Part shown: in pieces, positions 14,728-23,363 of the stretch
How the letters are laid out: each line of letters begins with the position of its first letter
Numbering within the stretch: position 1 is the stretch's first letter
NCBI GenBank assembly: GCA_945900685.1
Contig: CAMDJS010000023.1
Location: forward strand, 1-23,857
Length of the DNA stretch: 23,857 nt
Source: Bordetella parapertussis
GTDB lineage: Bacteria; Pseudomonadota; Gammaproteobacteria; Burkholderiales; Burkholderiaceae_C
Direction: 5' to 3'
Notes under the pieces: model-generated
The model's database searches: none
What the model saw: the letters and a program-made list of their open reading frames with translations, nothing else
Told to the model about the DNA's origin: nothing
Program-made: the position numbers and the translations under genes

Positions 14728-15528
14728 TTACTGACCGGAGCGCATCCAAATACTGCGCCAAAGCATGGTGACAATATCCACCGCGTGCAAGCGTGGTCTG
14801 TGCAATCTGGTGTCGGTGCTTTCTATTTTGTCCAGTACGCGCAGACCGCCTTGCACCACGAGCCGCAATTCCCACCCGGCGCGCCCTGGAACCTGATGAA
14901 CCAATGCCGCGCCTTGCACCATCAATTGCCGGGCAAAGGCAATTTCCGAGGTCAAGTCTGTATTCAGCGGCAAGTACAAACGTGCTCTGGGCGTGTCTAC
15001 GCTTAAATCCTGCCAGAAGTTGATCAATTGCAATGCCGTGCATATCGCATCACTTTGAGCCAAAGCAGTCTCAGACCGAATGTCGTACAAGTGCATCAAC
15101 AAGCGCCCGATAGGATTGGCTGAACGCGTACAGTAGTCGAGCAACTCTGCCCGGTTTGCATACCGGCGCTGGTCTTGGGTGTAGACAACGTCTTGTTCAA
15201 AAGCGCTCAGCAATGCCATCAACAACTCAATGGGTAAATCAAATGCCGTGATTTGTTTTTGCAGGTTACGCAGTGTCTGTGACCAAGGTCCCTCAGCATG
15301 ACTTGGGTGATCCAAGTGATTTAAAAACGCTGTCTTGAATGCGCTAAGTTGCTGGAGCCGCGTGGCAGGCGATGCATCCCCTTCATCGGCAATGTCATCT
15401 GCTGTACGCGCAAAGTGGTAAATCGCCATGATGGGTGCGCGCAAATGCGGCGGACACAGTACCGAAGCAACAGGAAAGTTTTCATAGTGGCCGACATTTG
15501 ACATGGTCTTTGTATTGTCACTTGACAT
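14728..15528 (-). CDS. hpnC: hydroxysqualene synthase HpnC
   Basis: HpnC converts presqualene diphosphate to hydroxysqualene. The 266-residue protein starts near GHYENFPVASVLCPPHLRAPI, a clear HpnC hallmark. The first aspartate motif is DDIADEGD (44-51), and the second is NFWQDLSVD (170-178, with Asp174 and Asp178). The ATG at 15528 is chosen; a GTG at 15531 and an ATG at 15504 are possible, the last giving MSNVGHYENF. None has a strong ribosome site. It is the first gene of the minus-strand hpnC-hpnD-hpnE-hemH operon, and its promoter must overlap the palindrome at 15548-15567 shared with the divergent RND operon. Confidence 0.94.
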   Translation of the reverse strand: MSSDNTKTMSNVGHYENFPVASVLCPPHLRAPIMAIYHFARTADDIADEGDASPATRLQQLSAFKTAFLNHLDHPSHAEGPWSQTLRNLQKQITAFDLPIELLMALLSAFEQDVVYTQDQRRYANRAELLDYCTRSANPIGRLLMHLYDIRSETALAQSDAICTALQLINFWQDLSVDTPRARLYLPLNTDLTSEIAFARQLMVQGAALVHQVPGRAGWELRLVVQGGLRVLDKIESTDTRLHRPRLHAVDIVTMLWRSIWMRSGQ

Positions 15529-15547
15529 CACAGGTATTCAGAATTAG

Positions 15548-15567
15548 ATTACTAACCAGTCAGTCAT
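15548..15567. promoter_or_regulatory. TetR-type operator-like palindrome between hpnC and the RND operon
   Basis: The 20-base dyad has the form ATnACTnACnnGTnAGTnAT, with seven of ten base pairs symmetric including ACT/AGT and AC/GT. Size and symmetry are typical of operators of TetR-family repressors, which often control RND pumps. It lies 19 bases upstream of hpnC and 18 bases upstream of the adaptor ATG, so it could act on either or both. No TetR gene is in the window. Confidence 0.6.
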
Positions 15568-15585
15568 TAATTTTAGGGTATGTTC

Positions 15586-16665
15586 ATGTTTCGCAATCTC
15601 AATGTCCTGTTCGTGTCAGGTTTAGTGTTACTTTGCGCCTGCTCACCGGCCCCAAGTCCTGAGGCTCCCATCAGAGCCGTCAAGGTAATGACAGTCAGCG
15701 ATTCCCAGCTTACATCAGAGTCAGAGTTTGCCGCAGAGGTCAAAGCGCGGGTTGAATCTCGGCTCGGATTTCGCATTCCAGGCAAATTGATCGCCAGGCA
15801 TGTCGAACTGGGGCAGCGGGTCAAGGCCGGTCAATTGTTGGCGGAAATAGACGGGCAAGACTTCAAACTGTCGGCAGACAGCGCCCGAGCCCAAGTCAAT
15901 GCGGCGCAAACCAACCGTGATTTGGCTGCGGCAGACTTCAAGCGTTACAAAGAATTGCGTGACAAAGAATTCATCAGCGGCGCGGAATTGGAGCGCCGTG
16001 AAAGCACTTTGAAAGCAGCGCAATCGCAGTTTGAACAGGCGCAGGCGCAGCTTTCCACCCAACGCAATCAGTTGACATACAGCAAGTTGTTCGCTGACAA
16101 GTCCGGCGTGGTGACGGGCTTAGAGGCTGAGGTGGGTCAGGTATTGAGTGCTGGCATGCCAGTGCTGCGGCTGGCACAAGACGGCATGCGAGATGTGGTG
16201 TTTGCTGTTCCCGAGGACCGGGTCGGCAGCGTCAAACAAGCCCAGCCTGTTCGCATCCAGTTGTGGGGCCGTGATCAATTCATTTCTGCCAAAGTCCAAG
16301 AAATTGCAGCCAGCGCAGATCCGGTGACGCGTACATTTCTTGTCAAAGCTGAAATCAACGATATGAAGATACCTTTGGGCAGCACAGCGACAGTATTTTT
16401 GAATAATGAAGTCACGGTCAATCATTCCTTGACCTTACCCACGACTGCTGTTCGTCAAGAAGCGGGTAAATCCAGTGTGTGGATTGTTGACCCGGCCAGC
16501 ATGACCGTGCAATCGCGTGAGATACAAATCACTGGCGTGAATGAAAATTCAGTCATCGTCAGCGGTGGTTTAACTGCCGGTCAGCAAGTGGTGACGGCAG
16601 GCATACATGTGCTTTCGCCGGGACAAAAAGTGACCTACTTTAAATCTGCAGGTGCACAGCCATGA
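15586..16665 (+). CDS. RND efflux periplasmic adaptor (membrane fusion protein), lipoprotein
   Basis: The product has 359 residues from the ATG at 15586, chosen because AGGG at 15575-15578 is seven bases upstream. The in-frame ATG at 15580 is only one base from it. The signal peptide ends in LLCAC, giving a lipidated Cys19. The biotinyl-lipoyl-like half RLGFRIPGKLIARHVELGQRVKAGQLLAEID is followed by an alpha-hairpin (about 85-150), the second half-motif SGVVTGLEAEVGQVLSAGMPVLRL, and beta-barrel and membrane-proximal domains. It bridges the pump to an outer-membrane channel. The stop overlaps the pump start (ATGA). Substrates cannot be read from the sequence. Confidence 0.93.
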   Translation: MFRNLNVLFVSGLVLLCACSPAPSPEAPIRAVKVMTVSDSQLTSESEFAAEVKARVESRLGFRIPGKLIARHVELGQRVKAGQLLAEIDGQDFKLSADSARAQVNAAQTNRDLAAADFKRYKELRDKEFISGAELERRESTLKAAQSQFEQAQAQLSTQRNQLTYSKLFADKSGVVTGLEAEVGQVLSAGMPVLRLAQDGMRDVVFAVPEDRVGSVKQAQPVRIQLWGRDQFISAKVQEIAASADPVTRTFLVKAEINDMKIPLGSTATVFLNNEVTVNHSLTLPTTAVRQEAGKSSVWIVDPASMTVQSREIQITGVNENSVIVSGGLTAGQQVVTAGIHVLSPGQKVTYFKSAGAQP

Positions 16666-19600
16666 GTCATCCACAGGGCACCGGAGGCGGTTTCAATTTA
16701 TCTGAATGGGCGCTCAATCACCGCGCTTTCACCCGTTACCTGATGGTTGTTTTGCTGTTGCTTGGGGTGGCTGCCTATTTTCAATTGGGGCAGGACGAAG
16801 ACCCGCCGTTTACGTTTCGCGCCATGGTTGTCAGAACTTATTGGCCGGGCGCAACTGCTCAGCAAGTCGCTGAACAGATCACGGACAAACTTGAACGCAC
16901 TCTGCAAGAAGCGCCTTATGCAGACAAGATCCGCAGTTACTCCAAGCCGGGTGAGTCACAAATTATTTTTCAACTCAAGGACTACTCCAAGCCCAATGAA
17001 GTAGCCGATGTTTGGTATGCCGTTAGAAAAAAAATAGGCGACATCCGTCACACCTTGCCGATAGGTGTGCAAGGCCCTTTTTTCAACGACGACTTCGGTG
17101 ATGTGTATGGGGTCATCTACGCCTTGCAGGCAGATGGTTTCAATCAAACCGAACTCAAAGATATTGCAGACGCGGTCAGGCAAAAATTGTTGGGGGTCAA
17201 AGATGTCTCCAAGGTGGAATTATTTGGCGTGCAAGATGAAAAAATATTCATTGAAATTCCACAAAAGAAACTGGTGCAACTCGGACTCGATTTGAATGCA
17301 GTGTTAGCGCAATTGAACCAGCAAAATGCAGTGGAAAGCGCTGGCAATTTGCAAACACCGCAAGATGTGGTTCAAATCAGAGTGGCGGGTCAATTGGAGG
17401 CGGTTTCCCAGCTGAAGGAACTGCGAATTCGCGGAATATCGGGCCAGCATATTCGATTGGCTGACATCGCAACCATTACCCGGGGCTACTCGGATCCACC
17501 CAATGTGAAAGTCCGTTTTCAAGGGCAGCAAGTGGTGGCGATTGGGGTGTCGATGACCAAAGGCGGGGACATCATTCAGCTGGGTAAATCACTTGAGCAA
17601 TCCGTCGGTAAATGGCAGGCAGAACTGCCAGTTGGCGTCAAGCTCAGTAATTTACAGAACCAGCCCAAAGCCGTTTCCCGATCTGTGGGCGAATTCATTG
17701 GCGTTCTCATCGAAGCCGTGGTGATTGTGCTGTTGGTGAGTTTTGTGTCCCTGGGATGGCACAAAGGCGGGCGGTTTGGTTGGTATGTCGATATGCGTCC
17801 TGGTTTGGTGGTCGGCATCACCATTCCGCTAGTGCTCTCCATGACATTTTTGGCCATGTACTACTGGGACATCGGGCTTCACAAAATATCTCTCGGCTCA
17901 CTCATTATTTCGCTTGGTTTGCTGGTGGACGATGCCATCATTGCGGTTGAAATGATGGTGCGAAAGTTGGAGGAGGGCTTTGACAAAGTCCGCGCCGCCA
18001 CCTTCGCTTATGAAGTCACGGCCATGCCGATGTTGACTGGCACTTTGATTACCGCTGCGGGATTTTTGCCGATCGGTTTGGCCAAGTCCGCCACCGGTGA
18101 ATACACCTTTGCGATTTTTGCGGTCACAGTCATTGCGTTGCTGCTGAGTTGGTGGGTATCCGTGTTTTTTGTGCCGCTGCTGGGCATTTGGATTTTGAAA
18201 GTCAAACCGCATCACAGCGGTGATGCACCGCAAGAATTGTTTGACTCCACTTTCTACAACGGCTTTAGGCGCACCGTCAATTGGTGTGTCAAGTATCGAT
18301 GGCTCACTATTGGTGCCATGCTGATGACGTTTGCTTTGGGTATTGTGGGCATGGGCAAGGTGCAGCAGCAGTTTTTCCCTGACTCCAGCCGCCCAGAAAT
18401 TCTGATGGATATCTGGTTCCCTGAAGGCACTTCCATGGCGGCCAACGAAGCGCTCAGCCGTCAAATTGAAAAAAGAATGCTGGCATTGAATGGCGTTGAA
18501 TCGGTGAGTTTGTGGGTGGGTTCAGGCGTGCCGCGCTTTTACTTGCCGCTGGATCAAGTGTTTCCTCAAAGCAATGTGTCTCAGTTCATTGTCATGCCCA
18601 AAGATCTCACCATACGTGAGAGCCTGCGCATCGCATTGCCTGCGTTAATGGCCACGGAGTTCCCAGAGGTCAGAGCAAGAATCAAGTTGTTGCCCAATGG
18701 TCCGCCAGTGCCATTTCCTGTGCAGTTTCGCGTGGCCGGACCAGATCCACTGGTGTTGCGACAGCGTGCCGATGAAGTCAAAGCATTGATGCGGGAAAAC
18801 AGCAACACCCGTGGTGTGAATGACAACTGGAATGAAGCTGTGAAGGTGGTGCGTTTTGAAGTGGACCAGGACAAAGCCAGGGCATTGGGTGTCAGCAGTC
18901 AGTCCATCGCCCAATCTTTGAGGGTGTTGCTTAGTGGAAATACGGTGGGTCAATACCGCGAGGGTGACAAACTGGTGGACATTGTTTTGCGCCAACCTGT
19001 CAGTGAGCGTCAGACCATGTCCGACTTGTCAAATGCTTATGTGCCGACCAACTTAGGCAAAGCGATTCCTTTGCTGCAAATAGCGAAACCTGTTTTCGAT
19101 TGGGAGCCCGGCGTGATGTGGCGTGAAAACCGTGAGTACGCCATCACAGCGCAAAGCGATATCACCGAGGGCTTGCAAGGCGCGACCGTGACCAAACAAT
19201 TGTTGCCTGCGCTGAATGCATTGCAAGCGAAGTGGGCACAAAACGGATTTCCCGCTTACACCATCAGTGTGGCTGGCGCCGTTGAAGAAAGTTCTAAAGG
19301 TTCCGCATCCATTGCAGCGGGTATACCGCTGATGTTGTTCGTAACCTTCACCCTGTTGATGATTCAGTTGCAAAGTTTCAGCCGCGCGATGTTGGTGTTT
19401 CTGACCGGCCCAATGGGCATTGCCGGGGTTGCTTTGTCTTTGCTGGTGCTGGATCGGCCGTTTGGTTTTGTCGCTTTGCTGGGCGTGATCGCCCTCATGG
19501 GGATGATTCAGCGTAACTCAGTGATTTTGATTGACCAGATCGAGCAAGATCGCGCGCGCGGCGTGCCGGCTTGGGACGCGATTGTCGAATCAGCCGTACG

Positions 19601-19781
19601 CCGCTTGCGCCCGATTGTGCTGACCGCAGCAGCGGCCGTTTTGGCCATGATTCCGCTTTCACGAAGCGTGTTCTGGGGCCCCATGGCTGTCGCCATCATG
19701 GGCGGCTTGATCGTAGCCACGGTGCTCACATTGCTTGCTTTGCCGGCCATGTATGCAGCTTGGTTCAGGGTTAAGCGGTGA
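16662..19781 (+). CDS. RND efflux transporter permease (AcrB/HAE superfamily)
   Basis: The 1039-residue protein has the family length, with a first membrane span near residues 24-42, large periplasmic loops, and two six-helix blocks (about 340-540 and 870-1030). The proton-relay pair Asp423-Asp424 lies in LGLLVDDAI. GWVSVFF-like and GPMGIAGVALSLL segments and the C-terminal repeat-like RRLRPIVLTAAAAVLAMIPL are typical. It exports small molecules in trade for protons. It is translationally coupled to the adaptor. No outer-membrane factor gene follows, so a shared TolC-like protein from elsewhere is expected. A terminator hairpin lies 55 bases downstream. Confidence 0.96.
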   Translation: MSHPQGTGGGFNLSEWALNHRAFTRYLMVVLLLLGVAAYFQLGQDEDPPFTFRAMVVRTYWPGATAQQVAEQITDKLERTLQEAPYADKIRSYSKPGESQIIFQLKDYSKPNEVADVWYAVRKKIGDIRHTLPIGVQGPFFNDDFGDVYGVIYALQADGFNQTELKDIADAVRQKLLGVKDVSKVELFGVQDEKIFIEIPQKKLVQLGLDLNAVLAQLNQQNAVESAGNLQTPQDVVQIRVAGQLEAVSQLKELRIRGISGQHIRLADIATITRGYSDPPNVKVRFQGQQVVAIGVSMTKGGDIIQLGKSLEQSVGKWQAELPVGVKLSNLQNQPKAVSRSVGEFIGVLIEAVVIVLLVSFVSLGWHKGGRFGWYVDMRPGLVVGITIPLVLSMTFLAMYYWDIGLHKISLGSLIISLGLLVDDAIIAVEMMVRKLEEGFDKVRAATFAYEVTAMPMLTGTLITAAGFLPIGLAKSATGEYTFAIFAVTVIALLLSWWVSVFFVPLLGIWILKVKPHHSGDAPQELFDSTFYNGFRRTVNWCVKYRWLTIGAMLMTFALGIVGMGKVQQQFFPDSSRPEILMDIWFPEGTSMAANEALSRQIEKRMLALNGVESVSLWVGSGVPRFYLPLDQVFPQSNVSQFIVMPKDLTIRESLRIALPALMATEFPEVRARIKLLPNGPPVPFPVQFRVAGPDPLVLRQRADEVKALMRENSNTRGVNDNWNEAVKVVRFEVDQDKARALGVSSQSIAQSLRVLLSGNTVGQYREGDKLVDIVLRQPVSERQTMSDLSNAYVPTNLGKAIPLLQIAKPVFDWEPGVMWRENREYAITAQSDITEGLQGATVTKQLLPALNALQAKWAQNGFPAYTISVAGAVEESSKGSASIAAGIPLMLFVTFTLLMIQLQSFSRAMLVFLTGPMGIAGVALSLLVLDRPFGFVALLGVIALMGMIQRNSVILIDQIEQDRARGVPAWDAIVESAVRRLRPIVLTAAAAVLAMIPLSRSVFWGPMAVAIMGGLIVATVLTLLALPAMYAAWFRVKR

Positions 19782-19836
19782 ATTTAAAACCATTCGGTGA
19801 AGCCAGTTAGAATTCACCATTGACCGATTTCGAACG

Positions 19837-19873
19837 GGCGGTCTGTTTGCGCAGACCGCCTTTTGCTTTTTTT
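19837..19873 (+). terminator. Rho-independent terminator after the RND pump gene
   Basis: A perfect 9-bp GC-rich stem, GGCGGTCTG (19837-19845) with CAGACCGCC (19852-19860), has a 6-base loop and is followed by TTTTGC and seven T through 19873. The T tract ends only five bases before tRNA-Leu. Confidence 0.88.
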
Positions 19874-19878
19874 GGCTC

Positions 19879-19965
19879 GCGCGGGTGGCGAAATTGGTAG
19901 ACGCACCAGGTTTAGGTCCTGACGCCAGAAATGGTGTGGGGGTTCGAGTCCCCCCCCGCGCACCA
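19879..19965 (+). tRNA. tRNA-Leu, anticodon UAG
   Basis: The cloverleaf is complete over 87 bases. The acceptor stem is GCGCGGG (19879-19885) with CCCGCGC (19955-19961), discriminator A, and an encoded CCA (19963-19965). The anticodon stem CAGG/CCTG encloses the loop TTTAGGT, giving anticodon TAG, which reads CUA/CUG-type leucine codons. A long variable arm, as in class II tRNAs, is present. The T-arm is GGGGG-TTCGAGT-CCCCC. It lies 46 bases before tig and five bases after a terminator T tract. Confidence 0.97.
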
Positions 19966-20011
19966 AGGCATTCATTTTCAAACGCCTATTGATACATTTT
20001 GGAGAAGCCTC

Positions 20012-21325
20012 ATGGCCGTTACTGTAGAAACCCTAGAAAAGTTGGAACGCAAAATGACTTTGACGTTGCCCACGTCTGTTATTCAAAACGAAGTCAATAC
20101 CCGACTCAAGCGTTTGGCACGTCAAGTCAAAGTAGATGGTTTCCGTCCCGGCAAAGTCCCAATGAATATCGTCGCACAGCGCTATGGTTATTCAGTGCAC
20201 TATGAAGTCATGAATGACAAAGTAGGTGAAGCATTCAGCGCGGCCGCCAATGAAGCCAAACTCAGGGTTGCCGGTCAACCACGCATCAGCGAAAAAGAAC
20301 AAACCACTGAAACTGAAATGGCGTTTGACGCTATTTTCGAGGTGTACCCAGAAGTGGTGGTCAAAGATTTGAGCCAGGTCGAAGTCGAAACCCTCAAGTC
20401 TGAGGTGACAGACGCGGCTATCGACAAAACAGTTGAAATTTTGCGTAAACAAAAAAGAACGTTTGCTCAGCGTTCTATGGATGCAGCAGCTGCAACCGAC
20501 GACCGCGTGACCGTGGACTTCATTGGCAAGATTGACGGCGAACCCTTTGACGGCGGACGCGCTGAAGATTTCCAATTTGTGGTGGGTGAAGGCCAGATGC
20601 TCAAGGAATTCGAGGAAGCCGTGGTCGGTATGAAATTGGGCGAAAGCAAAACTTTTCCTCTCAATTTCCCAGCTGATTACCAAGGCCGCGAAGTCGCTGG
20701 CAAAACGGCTGACTTCATGGTCACTCTGAAGAAACTCGAAGCTACTCACTTGCCTGAAGTGACCGACGAACTTGCGAAATCACTGGGTGTGGTTGACGCG
20801 ACAGTGGACGCATTGCGCGCCGACATCCGCAAAAATCTGGAGCGCGAAGTCAAACACCGTTTGTTAGGTCGAAATAAGCAAGCTGCCTTGGATGCTTTGG
20901 TGGCCAACGCCGAGTTGGATTTGCCCAACTCGATTATTCAGTCAGAACTTGACCGCATGACGCAAGGCGCGCGTGAAGAATTGAAGCAACGCGGCATCAA
21001 AGATGCTGACAAAGCACCTATCCCCGAAGAAGTGTTTCGCCCGCAAGCCGAGCGTCGCGTGCGTATGGGATTGGTGGTTTCTGAGGTCGTGCGCATGCAC
21101 AACCTGCAAGCCACGCCTGAACAAATCAAGGCGCATGTCGAGGAATTGACCTCGAGTTATGAAAAACCAGCCGAGGTAATTCGTTGGTACTACAGCGATA
21201 ACCGTCGCATGGCTGAGGTCGAGGCTATTGTGATTGAGAACAATGTCACCAACTACGTTTTGTCATTGGTGAAAAACAAAGACAAAGAACTGGGCTTCGA
21301 CGAATTAATGAGCCAACAGGCGTGA
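20012..21325 (+). CDS. tig: trigger factor, ribosome-bound chaperone and prolyl isomerase
   Basis: Trigger factor meets nascent chains at the ribosome exit. The protein has 437 residues from the ATG at 20012 ([14 protein letters not shown]), preceded by GGAG at 20001-20004. The longer open frame would begin inside the tRNA and is rejected. The ribosome-binding signature GFRPGKVP is at residues 43-50. The FKBP-type prolyl isomerase domain lies at about 160-245 ([17 protein letters not shown], then FPLNFPADY). The C-terminal chaperone arms make up the rest. Length is normal for the family. clpP follows after 19 bases, so the two are probably cotranscribed. Confidence 0.97.
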   Translation: MAVTVETLEKLERKMTLTLPTSVIQNEVNTRLKRLARQVKVDGFRPGKVPMNIVAQRYGYSVHYEVMNDKVGEAFSAAANEAKLRVAGQPRISEKEQTTETEMAFDAIFEVYPEVVVKDLSQVEVETLKSEVTDAAIDKTVEILRKQKRTFAQRSMDAAAATDDRVTVDFIGKIDGEPFDGGRAEDFQFVVGEGQMLKEFEEAVVGMKLGESKTFPLNFPADYQGREVAGKTADFMVTLKKLEATHLPEVTDELAKSLGVVDATVDALRADIRKNLEREVKHRLLGRNKQAALDALVANAELDLPNSIIQSELDRMTQGAREELKQRGIKDADKAPIPEEVFRPQAERRVRMGLVVSEVVRMHNLQATPEQIKAHVEELTSSYEKPAEVIRWYYSDNRRMAEVEAIVIENNVTNYVLSLVKNKDKELGFDELMSQQA

Positions 21326-21344
21326 GCTTGAACGGGAGAATTTC

Positions 21345-21953
21345 ATGAGTGCATTAGATATTCAAGCTCTGGGCATGGTCCCAGTTGTCATCGAACAAAG
21401 CGGCAGGGGCGAGCGCGCTTATGACATTTACTCGCGCTTGCTGCGTGAGCGCGTCATTTTTTTGGTGGGTCCGGTCAACGACCACACCGCCAATTTGGTG
21501 GTCGCCCAGTTGTTGTTTCTCGAGAGTGAAAACCCAGACAAGGACATTTCGCTCTACATCAATTCTCCCGGTGGCTCGGTCAGCGCAGGCATGGCGATTT
21601 TCGACACCATGAACTTCATTAAACCGCAGGTTTCTACGCTTTGCACTGGCATGGCCGCCAGCATGGGCGCGTTTTTGCTGGCCGCCGGCGCCAAAGGCAA
21701 GCGTTTCAGTCTGCCCAACTCCAAGGTCATGATTCATCAACCCTTGGGCGGCACACAAGGTCAGGCCACGGAAATCGAAATTGCTGCGCGTGAAATTATC
21801 AAAACCCGCGAACGCCTGAACCAGATGCTGGCCGAGGCCACGGGACAACCTTTGTCGCGCATCGAGCAAGACACCGAGCGTGACTATTATTTGACTGCTG
21901 AAGAAGCCAAGGCGTATGGTCTGGTGGATGACGTGATCGCCAAGCGCCCTTGA
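21345..21953 (+). CDS. clpP: ATP-dependent Clp protease proteolytic subunit
   Basis: ClpP forms the two-ring serine protease chamber that works with ClpX (next gene) or ClpA. In this 202-residue protein the catalytic triad is Ser106 in GMAASMGAF, His131 in MIHQPLGG, and Asp180 in [28 protein letters not shown] is the oxyanion-hole region. GGGAG precedes the ATG at good spacing. It lies directly after tig and 92 bases before clpX, the conserved tig-clpP-clpX-lon order. Confidence 0.98.
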   Translation: MSALDIQALGMVPVVIEQSGRGERAYDIYSRLLRERVIFLVGPVNDHTANLVVAQLLFLESENPDKDISLYINSPGGSVSAGMAIFDTMNFIKPQVSTLCTGMAASMGAFLLAAGAKGKRFSLPNSKVMIHQPLGGTQGQATEIEIAAREIIKTRERLNQMLAEATGQPLSRIEQDTERDYYLTAEEAKAYGLVDDVIAKRP

Positions 21954-21986
21954 CCCGAGACTGCCCTATTTCCGTCCAAACCGTTT

Positions 21987-21999
21987 GCGCCGACGGCGC
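21987..21999. repeat. GC-rich 13-base dyad between clpP and clpX
   Basis: GCGCCG and CGGCGC are perfect inverted arms around a single A. No T run follows, so it is not a standard terminator. It may be a small hairpin in the clpP-clpX message or an operator. The rest of the 92-base gap shows no clear promoter. Confidence 0.35.
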
Positions 22000-22045
22000 T
22001 GCGGATTTGAGTATCATTCGACCATCATCCACAGGTAAGCACTGA

Positions 22046-23308
22046 ATGGCCGAAAAAAAAGGATCCACCAGCGAAAAGACGCTTTATTGCTCTTTTTGCG
22101 GCAAGAGTCAGCATGAAGTCAAGAAACTGATTGCTGGTCCCTCTGTCTTCATTTGCGATGAGTGCATTGATCTTTGTAATGACATTATTCGAGATGAACT
22201 GCCGGCCAGCACGGTGCGTGAAGGGCGCGGCGATCTGCCCACGCCCATAGAAATCAAAACCAATTTAGACAACTACGTCATTGGTCAAGAGCCTGCCAAG
22301 CGTGCTTTGTCAGTGGCGGTCTACAACCATTACAAGCGCTTGCAGCACAAGCTCGATTCCAAAAAAGACGATGTTGAGTTGTCCAAAAGCAATATTTTGC
22401 TGATTGGCCCCACCGGTTCTGGCAAAACGCTGCTGGCGCAAACGCTCGCGCGCATGCTCAATGTGCCGTTTGTCATGGCGGACGCCACCACTCTGACCGA
22501 AGCCGGTTATGTGGGCGAAGATGTGGAAAACATCATCCAAAAGTTGCTGCAAAACTGCAATTACGATGTGGACCGTGCTCAACGTGGCATTGTCTACATC
22601 GACGAAATAGACAAGATTTCCCGTAAGTCTGACAACCCGTCCATCACGCGCGATGTGTCCGGTGAAGGTGTGCAGCAGGCCTTGCTCAAGCTGATCGAAG
22701 GCACCATGGCCAGCGTGCCGCCACAAGGTGGACGCAAGCACCCGAACCAAGACTTTTTGCAAGTGGACACCACCAACATTTTGTTCATTTGCGGTGGCGC
22801 ATTCGCAGGCTTGGAAAAAGTCATCGAAAACCGCACAGAGCGTTCCGGCATCGGTTTCAGCGCCGTGGTTAAAACCAAAAAAGAGCGCAGCCTGACGGAA
22901 ATGTTCGGCCAGGTTGAGCCTGAAGATTTGATCAAGTTCGGATTGATCCCCGAGTTGGTCGGCCGCTTGCCGGTGGTCACGACACTCAGCGAATTGACCG
23001 AAGACGCGTTGGTACAAATTCTGACCGAGCCGAAAAATGCCTTGGTCAAGCAATACGGCAAATTATTCGCCATGGAAGGCGTTGAGCTTGAAATTCGCCC
23101 GTCTGCATTGAAAGCCATCGCCAAAAAAGCGCTGGATCGCAAAACAGGTGCACGCGGATTGCGTTCCATCATTGAACAATCGCTGATTGACACCATGTTT
23201 GATTTGCCAAACAGCAGCAATGTGGAAAAAGTCGTGGTGGAAGAATCCACTGTCGACGAAAACAAACCCCCGTTGCTGGTGTACCGAGAGGCCGCTAAAA
23301 AGGCTTGA
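22046..23308 (+). CDS. clpX: ATP-dependent Clp protease ATP-binding subunit, unfoldase
   Basis: ClpX is a hexameric AAA+ unfoldase that feeds substrates to ClpP. The 420-residue protein has an N-terminal zinc-binding domain with Cys15, Cys18, Cys37 and Cys40. Walker A is GPTGSGKT (121-128), the GYVG pore loop is at 154-157, and Walker B is VYIDE (183-187). The RKH loop is at 230-232, and the IGF loop that docks into ClpP is at 269-271, so the ClpP-binding element is intact. The start MAEKKGS fits the family. A terminator follows, which separates the gene from lon. Confidence 0.98.
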   Translation: MAEKKGSTSEKTLYCSFCGKSQHEVKKLIAGPSVFICDECIDLCNDIIRDELPASTVREGRGDLPTPIEIKTNLDNYVIGQEPAKRALSVAVYNHYKRLQHKLDSKKDDVELSKSNILLIGPTGSGKTLLAQTLARMLNVPFVMADATTLTEAGYVGEDVENIIQKLLQNCNYDVDRAQRGIVYIDEIDKISRKSDNPSITRDVSGEGVQQALLKLIEGTMASVPPQGGRKHPNQDFLQVDTTNILFICGGAFAGLEKVIENRTERSGIGFSAVVKTKKERSLTEMFGQVEPEDLIKFGLIPELVGRLPVVTTLSELTEDALVQILTEPKNALVKQYGKLFAMEGVELEIRPSALKAIAKKALDRKTGARGLRSIIEQSLIDTMFDLPNSSNVEKVVVEESTVDENKPPLLVYREAAKKA

Positions 23309-23318
23309 TTTCCCTAAC

Positions 23319-23347
23319 GGGCTGGTCAGTATCCAGCCCATTTTTTT
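23319..23347 (+). terminator. Rho-independent terminator after clpX
   Basis: A perfect 7-bp stem, GGGCTGG (23319-23325) with CCAGCCC (23333-23339), has a 7-base loop and is followed by A and a run of seven T (23341-23347). It ends 16 bases before the lon ATG. Confidence 0.9.
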
Positions 23348-23363
23348 GATTGGAAGTTTGACC

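Noticed and set aside
14700..14774. 25-codon extension of hpnD
   Set aside because: It overlaps the hpnC end, and the family starts at MTPQQYV.
19879..19965. tRNA-Leu as an integration site of a mobile element
   Set aside because: No integrase gene and no duplicated 3' tRNA end in the window; flanked by conserved tig.
19931..20011. Upstream extension of trigger factor by 27 codons
   Set aside because: It would begin inside tRNA-Leu; the ATG at 20012 has a good ribosome site and the family N-terminus.
22310..23053. 247-codon open frame on the minus strand opposite clpX
   Set aside because: It lies wholly inside the highly conserved clpX gene, has no recognisable domain, and mirrors the codon structure of clpX; a shadow frame.
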